Of a DNA stretch of 64,000 nt, positions 46,301 through 56,966 are shown in pieces. This DNA comes from Blattamonas nauphoetae. Lineage: Eukaryota; Preaxostyla; Oxymonadida. The stretch is taken from the NCBI GenBank assembly GCA_033064195.1, contig JARBJD010000034.1, positions 124,001 through 188,000 of the forward strand. The letters are read 5' to 3'. The notes beneath the pieces are model-generated. The model had not been told where the DNA came from. It saw only the letters and a program-made list of their open reading frames with translations, and did not search any database. Every line of letters starts with the position of its first letter. Positions within the stretch are counted from its first letter, which is position 1. A program made the position numbers and the translations under genes.

Positions 46301-48721
46301 CACATCGGATCGGCAGGGACACCCGTCGAGTTCACCTCGTGTTCATCGTCAACGGATGGAGGAGCTCTGAACGTTGCGCTGACAGCAGGATCACTCTCGA
46401 TCGAATCGACATCGTTCAAGAAGTGTTGGTCGTCGCTGAATGGAGGAGCGATCTTCGTTGACCTGACGTCACTTTCGTCGCCTGGTTCGTATTCTCTGTC
46501 GTCAGTGACGTTCGGCACAGCTGCTGCCGATCTGAATTCGTGTGGACAAGGTGGAAGTGATCTGTTCATCTCCGTCGCTTCTTACAGAACCTCGCTGATC
46601 TCATCATCGAGTTTGAGAGGTTCGTACTTTGAAGCTCCTTTCGATGGAGCTTCCACATTCGCATCTTCAGAAATGTCGAAATATGAGTTCTCAGAGATTG
46701 ATGGATCGTCAGGATCGATTCTTTATCTTCTTCATCCCTACACTGGTGGACAGCTGTTTGTGGATTCTGAGAGCGCTGCCGACAATGCTCTCTGTGGCCA
46801 CTCGTATCTCGCGTGCAAGACCCTTCCTCTTGGCCATTCATCGTCGAAGGACTCTTCTGATGGACCGAAAGCATCCGTGTTCCTCTCTGCCAATGTCGCC
46901 CTATCTGCTGTTTTCTCCTCATCGAAGACAGTGATATGGACGACTGATCAGTCATCCAAGAAAACGATAACTTTGACGACCGACGACACCATCACGATCT
47001 CATCTAAACTGCTCTCACTCGCTCATTTGATTCTGACAGTCTCAGCTGGTACATTTTCCAAGTCATTCTTCACAGTGAATGGAGGATCATTGTCGGTATC
47101 GGATTGTGAATTCAAATCGATCGCATCTTCAGCGTCTGGTTCAGCCATCTCAGCCACACTTGGAACTGAAACGAGTCTTTCTCTCTCCGCTGTCGCCTTC
47201 ACCTCGTGCACATCGACAGCTGATGGAGGAGCGCTGAGTATCACACTGACAACTGGCTCGCTCTCGCTCCAATCGACATCGTTCAAGAAGTGTTCGTCGT
47301 CGCTGAATGGAGGAGCGATCTGGATGGATCTGCTTGGAATGTCGAGCCCATCGCAATACTCGCTCATCGACACCGTCTTCGGAACTGGTGCGGATGCCAA
47401 CCACGCCGCTCGAAGTGGGCATCACGTATACGTCATTGCGAAGGATCTGTCGGAAGTGATCGTGGCGAGCAGATGGGCGGGATCGTTTGACACAGCTGAA
47501 GACGAGGACTTGTGGGGAATGGACAGCGAGTCGAATGAGATGTCGTTGCTGCCCATCCTCAAGTCGCACGTGATTGCCGTCGGAGAGAACGGAAGCGACG
47601 ACGCTGACGGGACATTCGCGAGTCCCTTCCGAACATTCCATCGCTGCCTGGAATCCACGAAAGGACAAGCTGGTCCCTTCACAGTTGAGATTGTGAAGAA
47701 GGCGACGATCGGGCGGAGTTGTTCGCTGGCGTCTCAACCATCCACGACTGTGCACGTTCGAGGGAGTGGGTCGAGCGGCGACTTGCTGTGCACTGTGAGT
47801 GACGAATCGAGCGAGTCTGGAACGTCGATCTCTTCAGGTCCGACTGCGATGGTGTTGCTCTCTCTCCAAACACTGACGTTTTCTCAAATTGTGTTTTCTT
47901 CATTCTCTGCTCAAAAATCGGTTCGCTTTGTGTTCTCGCTGATGTCATCGTCTCGTCTGGTTCTGACTTCGTGCTCGATCTCGTCGTCCGCTCCTCTCTC
48001 CGTCTCTCTCGTCTCAGCCAGCTCGTCGTCTTCGTTCTCCGCCGTCGCCCTCGCCACATCCGCCCTCTCCTTCGTTGGAAAGGCCAGTCTGGTTGTTTGT
48101 GGCGATCGAAGCAGAATCTCCATCGCCTCCTCGTCGTTCTCGTCCACATCGTTCGACGCCGGAGCGTTTGTGTGGGGGAGCACACGCGGAGACGTTTCAG
48201 TTGAAGACACAGCCTTCGTCGGATGCGGTGGAAGAGAGTTTGGGAGTCTGATTCGGGTGAAGATGGCTGGCTGCACAGCCTCAATCAAGAAATGCCGTTT
48301 CGTGTCTTGTTCGACTGTTCTGTCGCTGTCCGAAAGAGGAAAAAGGAGGATTGTCGGTGGAGGATGTGTGCTGGTTGAGATGGCGAGACAGACACCAGTC
48401 CCTCGCTCTCTCCCCCCTTCCTGCGCCGACCTTTCTCTTTCCTCGTTCACAAGCTGCTCGCTGATCAACACCGACCTCCCCCACTCTCTCTCCTCTTCGT
48501 CGCAATTTGTGGGTGGAAGTGCGTTTGCGATTGTTAGCCACGACAACTCAGGTTTGGTGAAGCTTCCGAAAGTGGCCCTCTCGAACTGCACGTGCGAGCA
48601 CTTTGCGGGCGACGGGGTGTTCGACGGGGGAGTTGTGGTTGGAGAAGGACAGCATGTCCGAACTGATAGACGAGGGTGTGTTGTGGACAAGTGTCGCCTG
48701 GGAAGCATCGTTCTCCACTGA
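37395..48721 (+). CDS. Giant secreted beta-helix protein with Pmp-like GGAI repeats (about 3,758 residues)
   Basis: Two exons, 37395-38739 and 38790-48721, separated by a 50 nt intron (donor GTCTGC). The spliced frame is open for 3,758 codons. A signal peptide is present (MFIGLLLSIFICHAHS). The body is Ser/Thr-rich and built from right-handed beta-helix turns with the Chlamydia Pmp hallmarks GGA[IL] and FxxC: GGAIHASNGKVVVAGTTFTE, NGGAIFVDLTSLSSPGSYS and many more. A modular linker of the type CG-x-x-x-x-PC-x-S/T-x-x-x-A recurs about every 500 residues. Near-identical internal copies show recent in-frame duplication. No membrane helix was found at the C-terminus; a last exon after the GCAG at about 48750 is possible. 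Probable role: cell-surface or secreted adhesin, inferred from family. Confidence 0.85.
41070..44110 (+). repeat. In-frame tandem duplication of a 1,527 bp unit in the giant gene
   Basis: The interval from about 41070 recurs 1,527 bp (509 codons) downstream. Within it 41281-41560 and 42808-43087 are almost base-for-base identical (LVTLLEVGILNSFKPSLPND in both). A third partial copy continues to about 44460 and a shuffled fourth piece lies at about 46330-47200. Expansion by unequal recombination is the simplest reading. Confidence 0.9.
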
Positions 48722-49090
48722 GTTTATCTTCCTTTTCGTTTTCTGTTGCAGATTTACTTTTTTCGTCAGTTCGTCACCATTTAATACAATAGTGTTCGAA
48801 CACTTCACTCGGCCGTTCTTTATTCATTTGATCTCTGGGTCAGCTAAAAGCCTGGAAACGATGTAAAAAAGAGTACAGTTCCCTCCGGAACGCTCTTTCT
48901 TGGAGCGCATTTGGTAGAACAGTTTTCAGTTCATGGTTCATCTAATTTCAGACGGTCTCGACCATCGTCGAGGCAAAAAAAGATACGCCATAACAAGTTA
49001 CTCACCTTAATCAAGAACCACCTCATTGAGATTGAAAATCTCAATTGTTGCTTGATTGGTCACATCCCTTTTGAACCTAGTTTTAACCAT
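48722..49090. other. Intergenic spacer
   Basis: About 370 bases between the giant gene and family B copy B2. It may hold a last exon of the former (acceptor-like GCAG at about 48752) and lacks the conserved leader seen before copies B1 and B3. Confidence 0.4.
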
Positions 49091-49099
49091 CGTATGACT

Positions 49100-51220
49100 T
49101 GTGAAACCTCTTTGAACACAGTTTGCCATTTTTCTTGCTTTTCACTCTTTCTGCATCTCAGTCGAACATCTCGACTCTTCTCGAAAGATTAAAGGGTGAT
49201 GATGAAGATATTTTGATTGAGACACTCGGAGAGTTGCAGAGAGTGGCAGGTGGTGTGTTGTTTTGTTTTTCGAAATTGATTTGTGTTTGACGATTTTGGG
49301 ATTGTTTCAGAAAGTGTGGAGGCAGACACATTTGGTGATTGGTGTCCATTTCTATCTTCTTTATGTTGTGTGACGCCCTCATCCCGACTTGTGGTGTGTT
49401 ATTTTCAGTTTTGTTCATTCTCGCTTTTCAGGCTGAACTATTGAAGTTGCTGGACATTCTGTGTTTGTGTTTTTCTTCTATATGATGGATGTCTTTCTTG
49501 CTTTCTTTCAGATTCGAAATCACCTTCATTCATTCGCTCATCGATCTCGACTGAAATCCCTTCATTCATCTTGATGGAATTTGGGGATTGGTCGAACAGA
49601 CCTGCATTGGAATCAGTTTGTTAATTTCTTTCTTCCTCTCATTTTGTTTTCAGTGTTGTTCTTGCATGGAATCACTCTTTTTCGATTCCGAAATCGTCGA
49701 CTCGCTTTTCTTTCAACACAAAGACATAGCTCTGTCCGCGTTCGATGAAATTGTTGATGAGGCCCCTTCTCAAGCTGTTCTGACCACTCTTGCTCGAATT
49801 TCTCTCTATCCTAATCTCAGAATCGCTTACAATTCTCTCGATTCTCTTCGCATGATCATCTATCAATATCCACCTGCTTTCGCGCTCCTCCCCTCACCCA
49901 TCTTCCCATCATCTTCCCCTCTCCAACAATATTCCGGTCTTGATTATCTGGAAGCTCTGTCGAAGAAAGTCAAAACTATTTTCTCCAAATTCCAGACACG
50001 CCTCCAGATTGATTATCAATCTCTACTTGATGCGAACCAGGTCACCACAGATGAGATCATCATCGTCGAATCGAACCTTGATTTCTGTTCTCATTCATGG
50101 GAACTCCCAGTTTTCCTGTTGAGAGCGTCACCTCCAATCGAAGTGTGTTTTGTCTCTCTTCTTCATTTCTCGTGACTTCTGTTGAATTCAGGTTGATCCA
50201 GAGATCATTCGAGATTTCATTATCTTTGTGAAAGACGCCCTCCCACCAGTTCTCTCAACAATCGCTTCCATCGACAATTTCATCACTTCTCTTGACTCCA
50301 ACCCTTCTCCGACATCTCCACACACTCCATCACTTTCTGGAGACGACGAGCTGACCCAATTTCCTCTCCGTTCGTTTCGAAAGAAGTGTGAAGCCTTTGT
50401 GAGTGAGGGATGGAGATTCTTCGTCAGTCTGATCCATTCAGAATCAGATTCCTTCATGTCGTCCTTCGAATCGATTGTTCTCGATGATTTCTCGTTTCCT
50501 GACCTTATTCTCAAGTCTCTCCTGCACACAGATGACGAAACTCGTTCTGACATCATGTATGTCGTTAATTTCGTTGTCGAGGATTTTCAAGAGATGAGGG
50601 ACAGGTTCATTTCGGCCAATCTCGTTGGGAGGATGTTTGAAACTGTCGATTTCGTCTCTCTTCCTCTGTCCGACACGAAGATCCACATGGAGCTCACACA
50701 ATTCCTCGCTCTGATGGCCGAACCAATCGATGAAGATGACGAAACATATCTCGAACACCTTCAGCTCCTTCGTGTTTCTGTGTTCGAGCCGGCCAAACAA
50801 TACATCCTCTTCATCTTCCACAATTGTGACAACTTCAGATGGGACGAGATTGACCAAGGACTTCTCGCAAATTATATCTGTTGGCTTGACAGTTCCATGA
50901 AAGACATGGAACTCCACAATGAAGAACACGACGCTGATATTGTGTCTGAGCTTGTGAGATGGGAAGCGAGACAGATGGTGGAGATGGAGAACGGAACGAC
51001 CTTCGGGATTATGTTCCAGAGCATCGGATACAGAACTAAAGGATGGATGGAGGACAACCCGGAACGGCAGAAGAGGCGAGAAGTGCGGTTGAGGGAAGAA
51101 GGGTGGGATGATGCGTTGGAACTGCGAGTTGTGGGGATCGAGGAAGATACTCCTGAGGATGTGAAAGATGACGCGTTGGATCTTCGAGTGATGTTTTCGT
51201 TCAATTCGGACGAGAATTGA
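49100..51220 (+). CDS. Family B protein, copy B2
   Basis: Exons by comparison: about 49105-49249, 49311-49393, 49432-49460 (AELLKLLDIL), 49512-50142 and 50192-51220. The last exon is fully open for 342 codons (VDPEIIRDFIIFVKDALPPV to FSFNSDEN) and carries ERQKRREVRLREEGWDDALE. A hydrophobic segment (ISLLISFFLSFCFQCCSC) lies at the join of the middle part. Two in-frame TGA codons, 49102-49104 and 49552-49554, stand where paralogues have CGA, and exon 1 lacks the ATG used by B1 and B3. The 3' half could be made from an internal start; otherwise this is a decaying copy. Function unknown. Confidence 0.6.
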
Positions 51221-51440
51221 TCAGAAGGAAGGTGATGTGTAACATGAATCAAAGAGAAACTCTGAATTGAAAGATATTTCAACGTATCTATTGTTAATTC
51301 TCTTTCAAAATGTTCGAAAGGTGTCAAATCTGTCTCAATCTGGGAATAGATGACCGAAAAGTTGAATTGAGAGGAAACAATGGTCACTATTGAACTTGAA
51401 TCTGATCGTCCCATTGTGACTGACATTCGTCTAGTCATCA

Positions 51441-52835
51441 ATGATTACCGCCACATTTGTGCTTTTCGTTGTCTTCTCTATCACAGCTCATCCTGAGTTT
51501 GTTGAAATCAATGGCCTCGGCCACAGTGGAGAGGAGTGGAAGTCACGAATCATCTACCAAATCATCACTGACCGATTCGACCGAACAGACGGAAGGAATG
51601 CCACATGTGACCTCAGGAACTATTGCGGGGGAACTTTTAAAGGAATCCAAAACCGTCTAGATTACATCAAAAATCTCGGAATGAACGCGATCTGGATCTC
51701 TCCAGTTGTCGCGAATATTCCGAACTCATACCACGGATATGCGGCAACAGACCTTTATTCTATCAACAGCCACTTCGGGTCGGCGCAAGAATTGAAGAAT
51801 CTGGTGAAAGCATGCCACGAGAAGGACATTTGGGTGATGGTTGACGTCGTCGCAAATCACGTTGGAAATACGAACGAAGATTTCAGCAAAATCAACCCAT
51901 TCAACAAGGAAGAATACTATCACAAGAAATGCATAGTCACTGACTTTACAAACCAGACGGAGCTCGAGCAATGCCGTCTCTACAATCTGCCAGATCTGGA
52001 CACGGAGAACCCTTGGGTGCGAAACCAGCTTGCTGAATGGACTCGATGGCTTATCACAACATTTGATCTGGATGGACTGCGTGTAGACACGGTTAGACAT
52101 GTCCATAAAGACTTCTGGCGGTTCTACGTTGAAGCTGTCCCGACATACCTGATGGGCGAGGTATTTGACGAGCGGATCGACTATCTGAAGGGGTATGCGG
52201 AGGTGATGCCTGGACAGCTGCATTATCCGCTTTATTACACCCTTATTGATGTTTTCGCTCGTCGTAACAGCATGTACGCGCTACGGTCGACTTTGGACAA
52301 TATGAAGAGCTCGGGGATGGACGTGGCGCTTCTGGGCTCCTTTGTGTCGAACCACGACAACAAGCGGTTCCTGAATATGGACGGAGACTGGAATATCCTG
52401 AAAAGCGCGTATGCTGTGATCCTTCTAGGGGAGTCGATCCCGATCGTGTACTACGGGGACGAGCAAGGCTACGCGGGAGGGGATGATCCGAACAACAGGG
52501 AACCAATGTGGGGAAGCGGCTGGAACGAGGCACACCATCTTTTCTCGTTCATCAAGAAATGCGCTTCAGCCCGAGCGAAGATAAAAGTGAATGACCAACT
52601 GATCGAACGGTATGTAGACGACTCGTTCTTTGGTTGGAGCAGAGGGTGTGTGTTTTGCGGGGTGACGAACAAAGGGAGCTGGGCGGGTGACGTGTCTCGA
52701 AGGATCACGTCGCATCCGTTTTCGGAGGGAGACCAGCTTTTTGATTTGATTTCTGGAGCTCGAATTGCTGTGGGCCCTGATGGGTTTATCTGCACCCTGA
52801 AATCCGGCTGCCCTGTGATTCTTGTGAAGATCTGA
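51441..52835 (+). CDS. Secreted alpha-amylase, GH13 (fungal Taka type)
   Basis: 464 residues, intronless, with a signal peptide (MITATFVLFVVFSITAHP). It hydrolyses internal alpha-1,4 bonds of starch or glycogen. All four GH13 regions are intact: DVVANH (135-140), GLRVDTVRH (212-220, nucleophile Asp216), GEVFD (239-243, acid/base Glu240), FVSNHDN (301-307, Asp306). The opening WKSRIIYQIITDRFDRTDG and YCGGTFKGIQNRLDYI are typical of Aspergillus Taka-amylase relatives. It is slightly short, with a reduced C-terminal domain. Codon use is more G/C-rich at third positions than in neighbouring family B genes. Absence of introns and fungal-like sequence are compatible with horizontal acquisition (inference). 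Probably an enzyme for food-vacuole or extracellular starch digestion. Confidence 0.95.
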   Translation: MITATFVLFVVFSITAHPEFVEINGLGHSGEEWKSRIIYQIITDRFDRTDGRNATCDLRNYCGGTFKGIQNRLDYIKNLGMNAIWISPVVANIPNSYHGYAATDLYSINSHFGSAQELKNLVKACHEKDIWVMVDVVANHVGNTNEDFSKINPFNKEEYYHKKCIVTDFTNQTELEQCRLYNLPDLDTENPWVRNQLAEWTRWLITTFDLDGLRVDTVRHVHKDFWRFYVEAVPTYLMGEVFDERIDYLKGYAEVMPGQLHYPLYYTLIDVFARRNSMYALRSTLDNMKSSGMDVALLGSFVSNHDNKRFLNMDGDWNILKSAYAVILLGESIPIVYYGDEQGYAGGDDPNNREPMWGSGWNEAHHLFSFIKKCASARAKIKVNDQLIERYVDDSFFGWSRGCVFCGVTNKGSWAGDVSRRITSHPFSEGDQLFDLISGARIAVGPDGFICTLKSGCPVILVKI

Positions 52836-52994
52836 TTTTTGTTGTTGCTTTAACCTGAATATTGCTATTTCGTTCGTCTTTTCGAGTAAACCAGGTGATT
52901 TATGTTTGGAAAATATCCTAAAATGTTGATCAACGGTCGCTCACCCATACTTTCTTCAAATCTGTTGCACGAATCTCAGATCAAATCAAAAACA

Positions 52995-53055
52995 CTTTTG
53001 ATGCATTCAGAGCTCTCTACTCAGATCGTCGACTCTTCACATGGTCAGATGACTT
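52995..53055 (+). promoter_or_regulatory. Conserved leader upstream of family B copies B3 and B1
   Basis: About 60 bases just before the ATG of B3 are nearly identical to 33351-33412 (minus sense) just before the ATG of B1 (for example CAGAGCTCTCTACTCAGATC in both). The stretch can be read in frame, but in B1 that frame holds a TGA, so it is either a leader or promoter, or an exon that decayed in B1. Confidence 0.45.
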
Positions 53056-53065
53056 GCGAAACCTC

Positions 53066-55628
53066 ATGGCACAGAGTTTGTCGTTTTTGCTTCCTTTCAC
53101 TCTTTCTGCGTCTCAGTCGAACATCTCGACGCTTCTCGAAAGATGGAAGAGTGATGATGAAAGTATTATGATTGACACACTTGGAGAGTTGCAGAGAGTG
53201 GCGAGTGGTTTGTTGTTTTGTTTTCAAAATTGAGTTGTGTTTAATGATTTTGGGATTGTTTCAGAAAGTGTGGAGACAGACACATTTGGTGATTGGTGTC
53301 CATTTCTGTCTCCATTGTGTTGCGGAACGCCCTCATCCCGACTTACCGTGTGTTGTTTTCACTTTTGCTCATTCTGGCTTTTCAGGCTGAACTGTTGAAG
53401 TTGCTGGACATTCTGTGTTTGTGATTTTCTTCTGTATGATGGTGCCTGTCGCTCTGTCTTTTTTCAGATTCGAAATCACCTTCATTCGTTCGCTCATCGA
53501 TCTCCTCCAAAATACCTCCGTTCATTTTCACTCAGTTTGGAGAGTGGTGGAACTGTGTTGCATTGGAATCTGTGTGTTGATTCCTTTCTTTTATCTTTTT
53601 GTGCTCAGTGTTGTTCTTGCGTGGAATCGCTCTCTTTTGATCCTGAAAATGTCGACTCTCTCTTTCTCCAAAACAAAGACCATATCCTGTCCATGTTCGC
53701 AAAACTTGCCAATTCGGGACCTTTTCCAGCAGTTCTGACCACTTTAGCTCGAATCTCTCTCTGTTATCATATCCGAATCGCCTCCAATTCTCTTGCCACT
53801 CTTTTCGAGATCTTTTATAGAGATTCGATCACGTTCGATGTCCTTCCATCTCCCATCTTCCCCTCATCTTCCCCTCTCCAACAATATTCAAGTCTTTCAT
53901 TCCTGGCTGCCCTGATAAAGAAGGTCCGAATTATGTTCTCCAAAATTCAGACATACCCCCCAATCGATCATCCATCTCTATTGATGGACAACGAGCTCGT
54001 GAGAAATGAGACCCGCATCATCGTGCGCACACTTACTTACTGTTCACATGCTATGTTAACCCCACATGTCCTGTTGACACAACTTTCTCCAGTCGAAGTG
54101 TGTTTTGTCTCTCTTCTTCATTTCTCGTGACTTCTGTTGAATTCAGGTTGATCCAGAGATCATTCGAGATTTCATTATCTTTGTGAAAGACGCCCTCCCA
54201 CCAGTTCTCTCAACAATCGCTTCCATCGACAATTTCATCACTTCTCTTGACTCCAACCCTTCTCCGACATCTCCAAACACTCCATCACTTTCTGGAGACG
54301 AAAAGCTGATCCAATTTCATCTCCATTCGTTTCGAAAGAAGTGTGCATATGGGTGATTCTCAGTCAATTAAGGCAAAACACTATGGTGCGTTTGGAAAAT
54401 TCATTTTTTCCCTATTTCTTACACATCTACTCTGCAGACAGAGGACATGTGAATTTTTGGATTTCAAGCATGATCGCGCTCGAAATAGCCGTTTTAAGAT
54501 CAACACATTTTTACACACTTTTTCTCACAGAAGACGTTTAAAGAGAGAGAAAGGATGTAAATCAACAAAAAAAGATGTATCTGTGTGATAGAACAGAGAT
54601 AAATCATCCATTAAAGAGAAAAATGGAACAAACTTGAAATTTCTGTGTTGATCGAGAGAAATTCTATGTTTTTTTGAAAATGAAAAAAGTTCACAAATGA
54701 TGTATTTCGAGATGATAGACGAAAATAGTTGATTATTTTGGAGAGTTTCTGCGTCTGTGTAATTTGGCGACGCTTGCCTTATTTCACTGAGAATCACCCA
54801 TATTTCGTGAGTATTGGATGGCAATTCTTCGAATACATATCTGCCCCCAACGCAGATCCCCACAAATCGTCCTTCCAATCGATTGTTCTTGATGATCCAT
54901 CGTTTCCTGACCTTGTCATCCAGTCACTCCAGCTCAACAATCAGGACATCCGATACTATCTCATCGACGCCCTCATCAACATCTCCCGTACGTTTCTTGG
55001 GATGAAGAAAAGGTTTTGTTCGCATGATCTAGTTCGGAGGATGTTCGAGTCTGTCGATTTCGTCTCTCTTCCTCTGTCCGACACGCAGATCCATGTGGAG
55101 CTCACACAATTCATCACATTGATGGTCGCACCAATCGAAGAAGATGCTGAACAATACTTCAATCAACTCCAGTTTCTTCGTGTTACTGTGTTCGAACCTG
55201 CCACACAATACATCATCTTCATCTTCCGCAATTTGGACAGACTCAGCTTGGAAGATAAAGACCAAGATCGACTCGAGATCAGTCTCTGTCGGCTTCATCG
55301 TCACCTCAACAACATGGAACTCCACTCAGACGAGCACGACGTCGAAGTTGTGCCTGAACTCGTGAAATGGGAAGTGAGACAGATGGTCGAGATGGAAGAC
55401 GAAGATCACTTCGAAGAGGTGTTCGAGAGCGTCGCAAACAGAACTGAAGAATGGAAGCGATGGAAACGAGAGCGACAGAAGAGACGAGAAGTGCTTCTGA
55501 GGGAAGTAGGGTTGGACGATGCGTTCGAACTGCGAGTTGTGGGGATCGAGAAAGACGCTCCTCGAAACGTGAAAAAAATCGCTTCGAAGCTCCGAGTGTT
55601 GTCTTCGTTCAATTCGGATGAAGGCTGA
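53066..55628 (+). pseudogene. Family B protein, copy B3, split by a MITE
   Basis: Exons: 53066-53204 (MAQSLSFLLPFTLSASQSNI), 53265-53347, 53386-53414 (AELLKLLDIL), 53468-53573, 53609-54097, then 54147-54347 interrupted by a 451 bp element and resuming at 54803-55628. Across the insertion the frame reads RKKCAY-FVSIGWQFFEY, matching RKKCEAFVSEGWRFF of B2. It ends with ERQKRREVLLREVGLDDAFE and SSFNSDEG. In the middle, the 35 bases 53574-53608 are one base shorter than the exonic equivalent in B1/B2, so here they must be spliced out (GTGTTG...CTCAG) or the frame is lost. Apart from the MITE this is the least damaged copy. Confidence 0.75.
54350..54800. mobile_element. 451 bp MITE with TA target duplication (Tc1/mariner-like)
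   Basis: It begins TGGGTGATTCTCAGTCAA and ends with the near-complement ACTGAGAATCACCCA; the inverted repeat covers about 27 bases with one or two differences. TA flanks both ends (54348-54349 and 54801-54802). It has no coding capacity. It sits in the last exon of family B copy B3, and the pre-insertion sequence is restored exactly by removing it. A TA duplication points to Tc1/mariner. It is unrelated in sequence to the 475 bp MITE pair. Confidence 0.9.
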
Positions 55629-55776
55629 CCAGCCTTTCTTATGTCGCATTTGCACGACTGTGTTCTTTATTTTTGCATCTCATTTCATTTCGATGACAAC
55701 GTGATGAATAATAATGATAAATAATGGTGAAATGTGATCTCCCCATTCATCTTTCTTTGAATGGCGATTCACATGA

Positions 55777-56745
55777 TTACTGATTCATTCCCAGCATGTT
55801 TTTCCACATGACAGTTAGATGGACAAGAAATCTACCATCAAACCCGTTGAGATCGTTATTCAGTCGCAGTTCAACAAGATCTTCCAAACCCTCAAAATTC
55901 AGAGAGCGAACAACTTGATTCCATCGCCGTTGCAAGTCCTCGCTGGAATTCATCCATATTTGGTGAATTTCGCATAAGTTCTGGAGAAAAGTCATGATTG
56001 TCTCGTCATATTCCAAAAACATTAGAGCGCTTGGGATTGTGAGAAAAATGGGGAGAGTCTGAGCAAATATCATTGTCGGTTCATGAGAGGGGGATGTGTG
56101 GATGATCTCAGAAAGAACAGACAGGAAGGACTCGCATGGATGACCGTCAACAATGGAATAGCGGTTGGCACATAAAAAGCGAATATAACCTTCCGATGGC
56201 GTCAGAACTTGGTTGTGGATGGTGTCACGATACATGCGGAGTTTCCGAGCATTTCTAATTCCGCGTCTTCTGAGAAGAATTGGACTTGAAACAAATAGCG
56301 CATGAGAGAGGATATCAACGAGTGGAGTGAGAATCTCTGTCGCACCTGTGATCGACAGAGCGGTTGGGTTGAGGCAGGACAAAATTTTTGGGACAATGCT
56401 GTCAATGATGAGTGAGAGACGTGTGGTTGGGTCACTGAGACCAAACGTATGCACAATAAAATCTAAGGTAGCAGCGACAATCCGCTGATTGCGACACGAA
56501 GTCAACTCGATGAGTGATTCAACAAAAACATGTAAAGATTCAGGTTTCGACGAGGGAACGAGGTCTTTGATGTATGATTCGATTGTTGCGGTGACTCGTG
56601 GCCTGAGTTGTCCGAGAAACGACACCACTTTTAGTTCCAGTGAAGGACTGAAGGTTTGTTGGCTTTTCACCAAGAGAACCAGAGATCGGAGGAGAAGTAA
56701 TCGCCCCGGAATGGATCCGGTTAAATTGGAATCCCAATTGAGGAA
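55777..56745 (-). CDS. Family A alpha-solenoid-like protein, copy A8
   Basis: The frame runs from FLNWDSNLTGSIPGRLLLLR (about 56745), matching FLHFDPNSDLTIEHKSALYR of copy A6, to MWKNMLGMNQ. About 320 residues, no damage seen. Family blocks: VPSSKPESLHVFVESLIEL, TPSEGYIRFLCANRYSIVD, FEGLEDLVELRLNNDLNGFD. The exon start fits an acceptor at CTTCAG just upstream; the first exon is not identified. It is closest to copy A1 at 14126 (both end NDLNG...LGMN). It is convergent with copy B3, separated by about 150 bases. Confidence 0.65.
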   Translation of the reverse strand, partial: FLNWDSNLTGSIPGRLLLLRSLVLLVKSQQTFSPSLELKVVSFLGQLRPRVTATIESYIKDLVPSSKPESLHVFVESLIELTSCRNQRIVAATLDFIVHTFGLSDPTTRLSLIIDSIVPKILSCLNPTALSITGATEILTPLVDILSHALFVSSPILLRRRGIRNARKLRMYRDTIHNQVLTPSEGYIRFLCANRYSIVDGHPCESFLSVLSEIIHTSPSHEPTMIFAQTLPIFLTIPSALMFLEYDETIMTFLQNLCEIHQIWMNSSEDLQRRWNQVVRSLNFEGLEDLVELRLNNDLNGFDGRFLVHLTVMWKNMLGMNQ

Positions 56746-56966
56746 GACTGAAGACAGAGCAATCGTGAAGAAAGAAAAAGAAACAGACGAGAAGGAGAAG
56801 GTTCAGACGCAGTGCTTTTTCCTCTGCTGAGATTCCCCATTTCTGTCATTCTTCGTAACTATTTGGTATGGGCCAGTTGTCAACCAATCACTTTCCTGAC
56901 AAAAACTTCAACTAAAATGATTGTGAAAAGTCAGTCCATCAAGAAATTAGGTATGGCTGTATTCGA

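Noticed and set aside
49102-49554. Reassignment of TGA to an amino acid
   Set aside because: TGA terminates the amylase and the giant surface gene at expected ends, and eL21 ends with TAG; decay of repeated copies is simpler.
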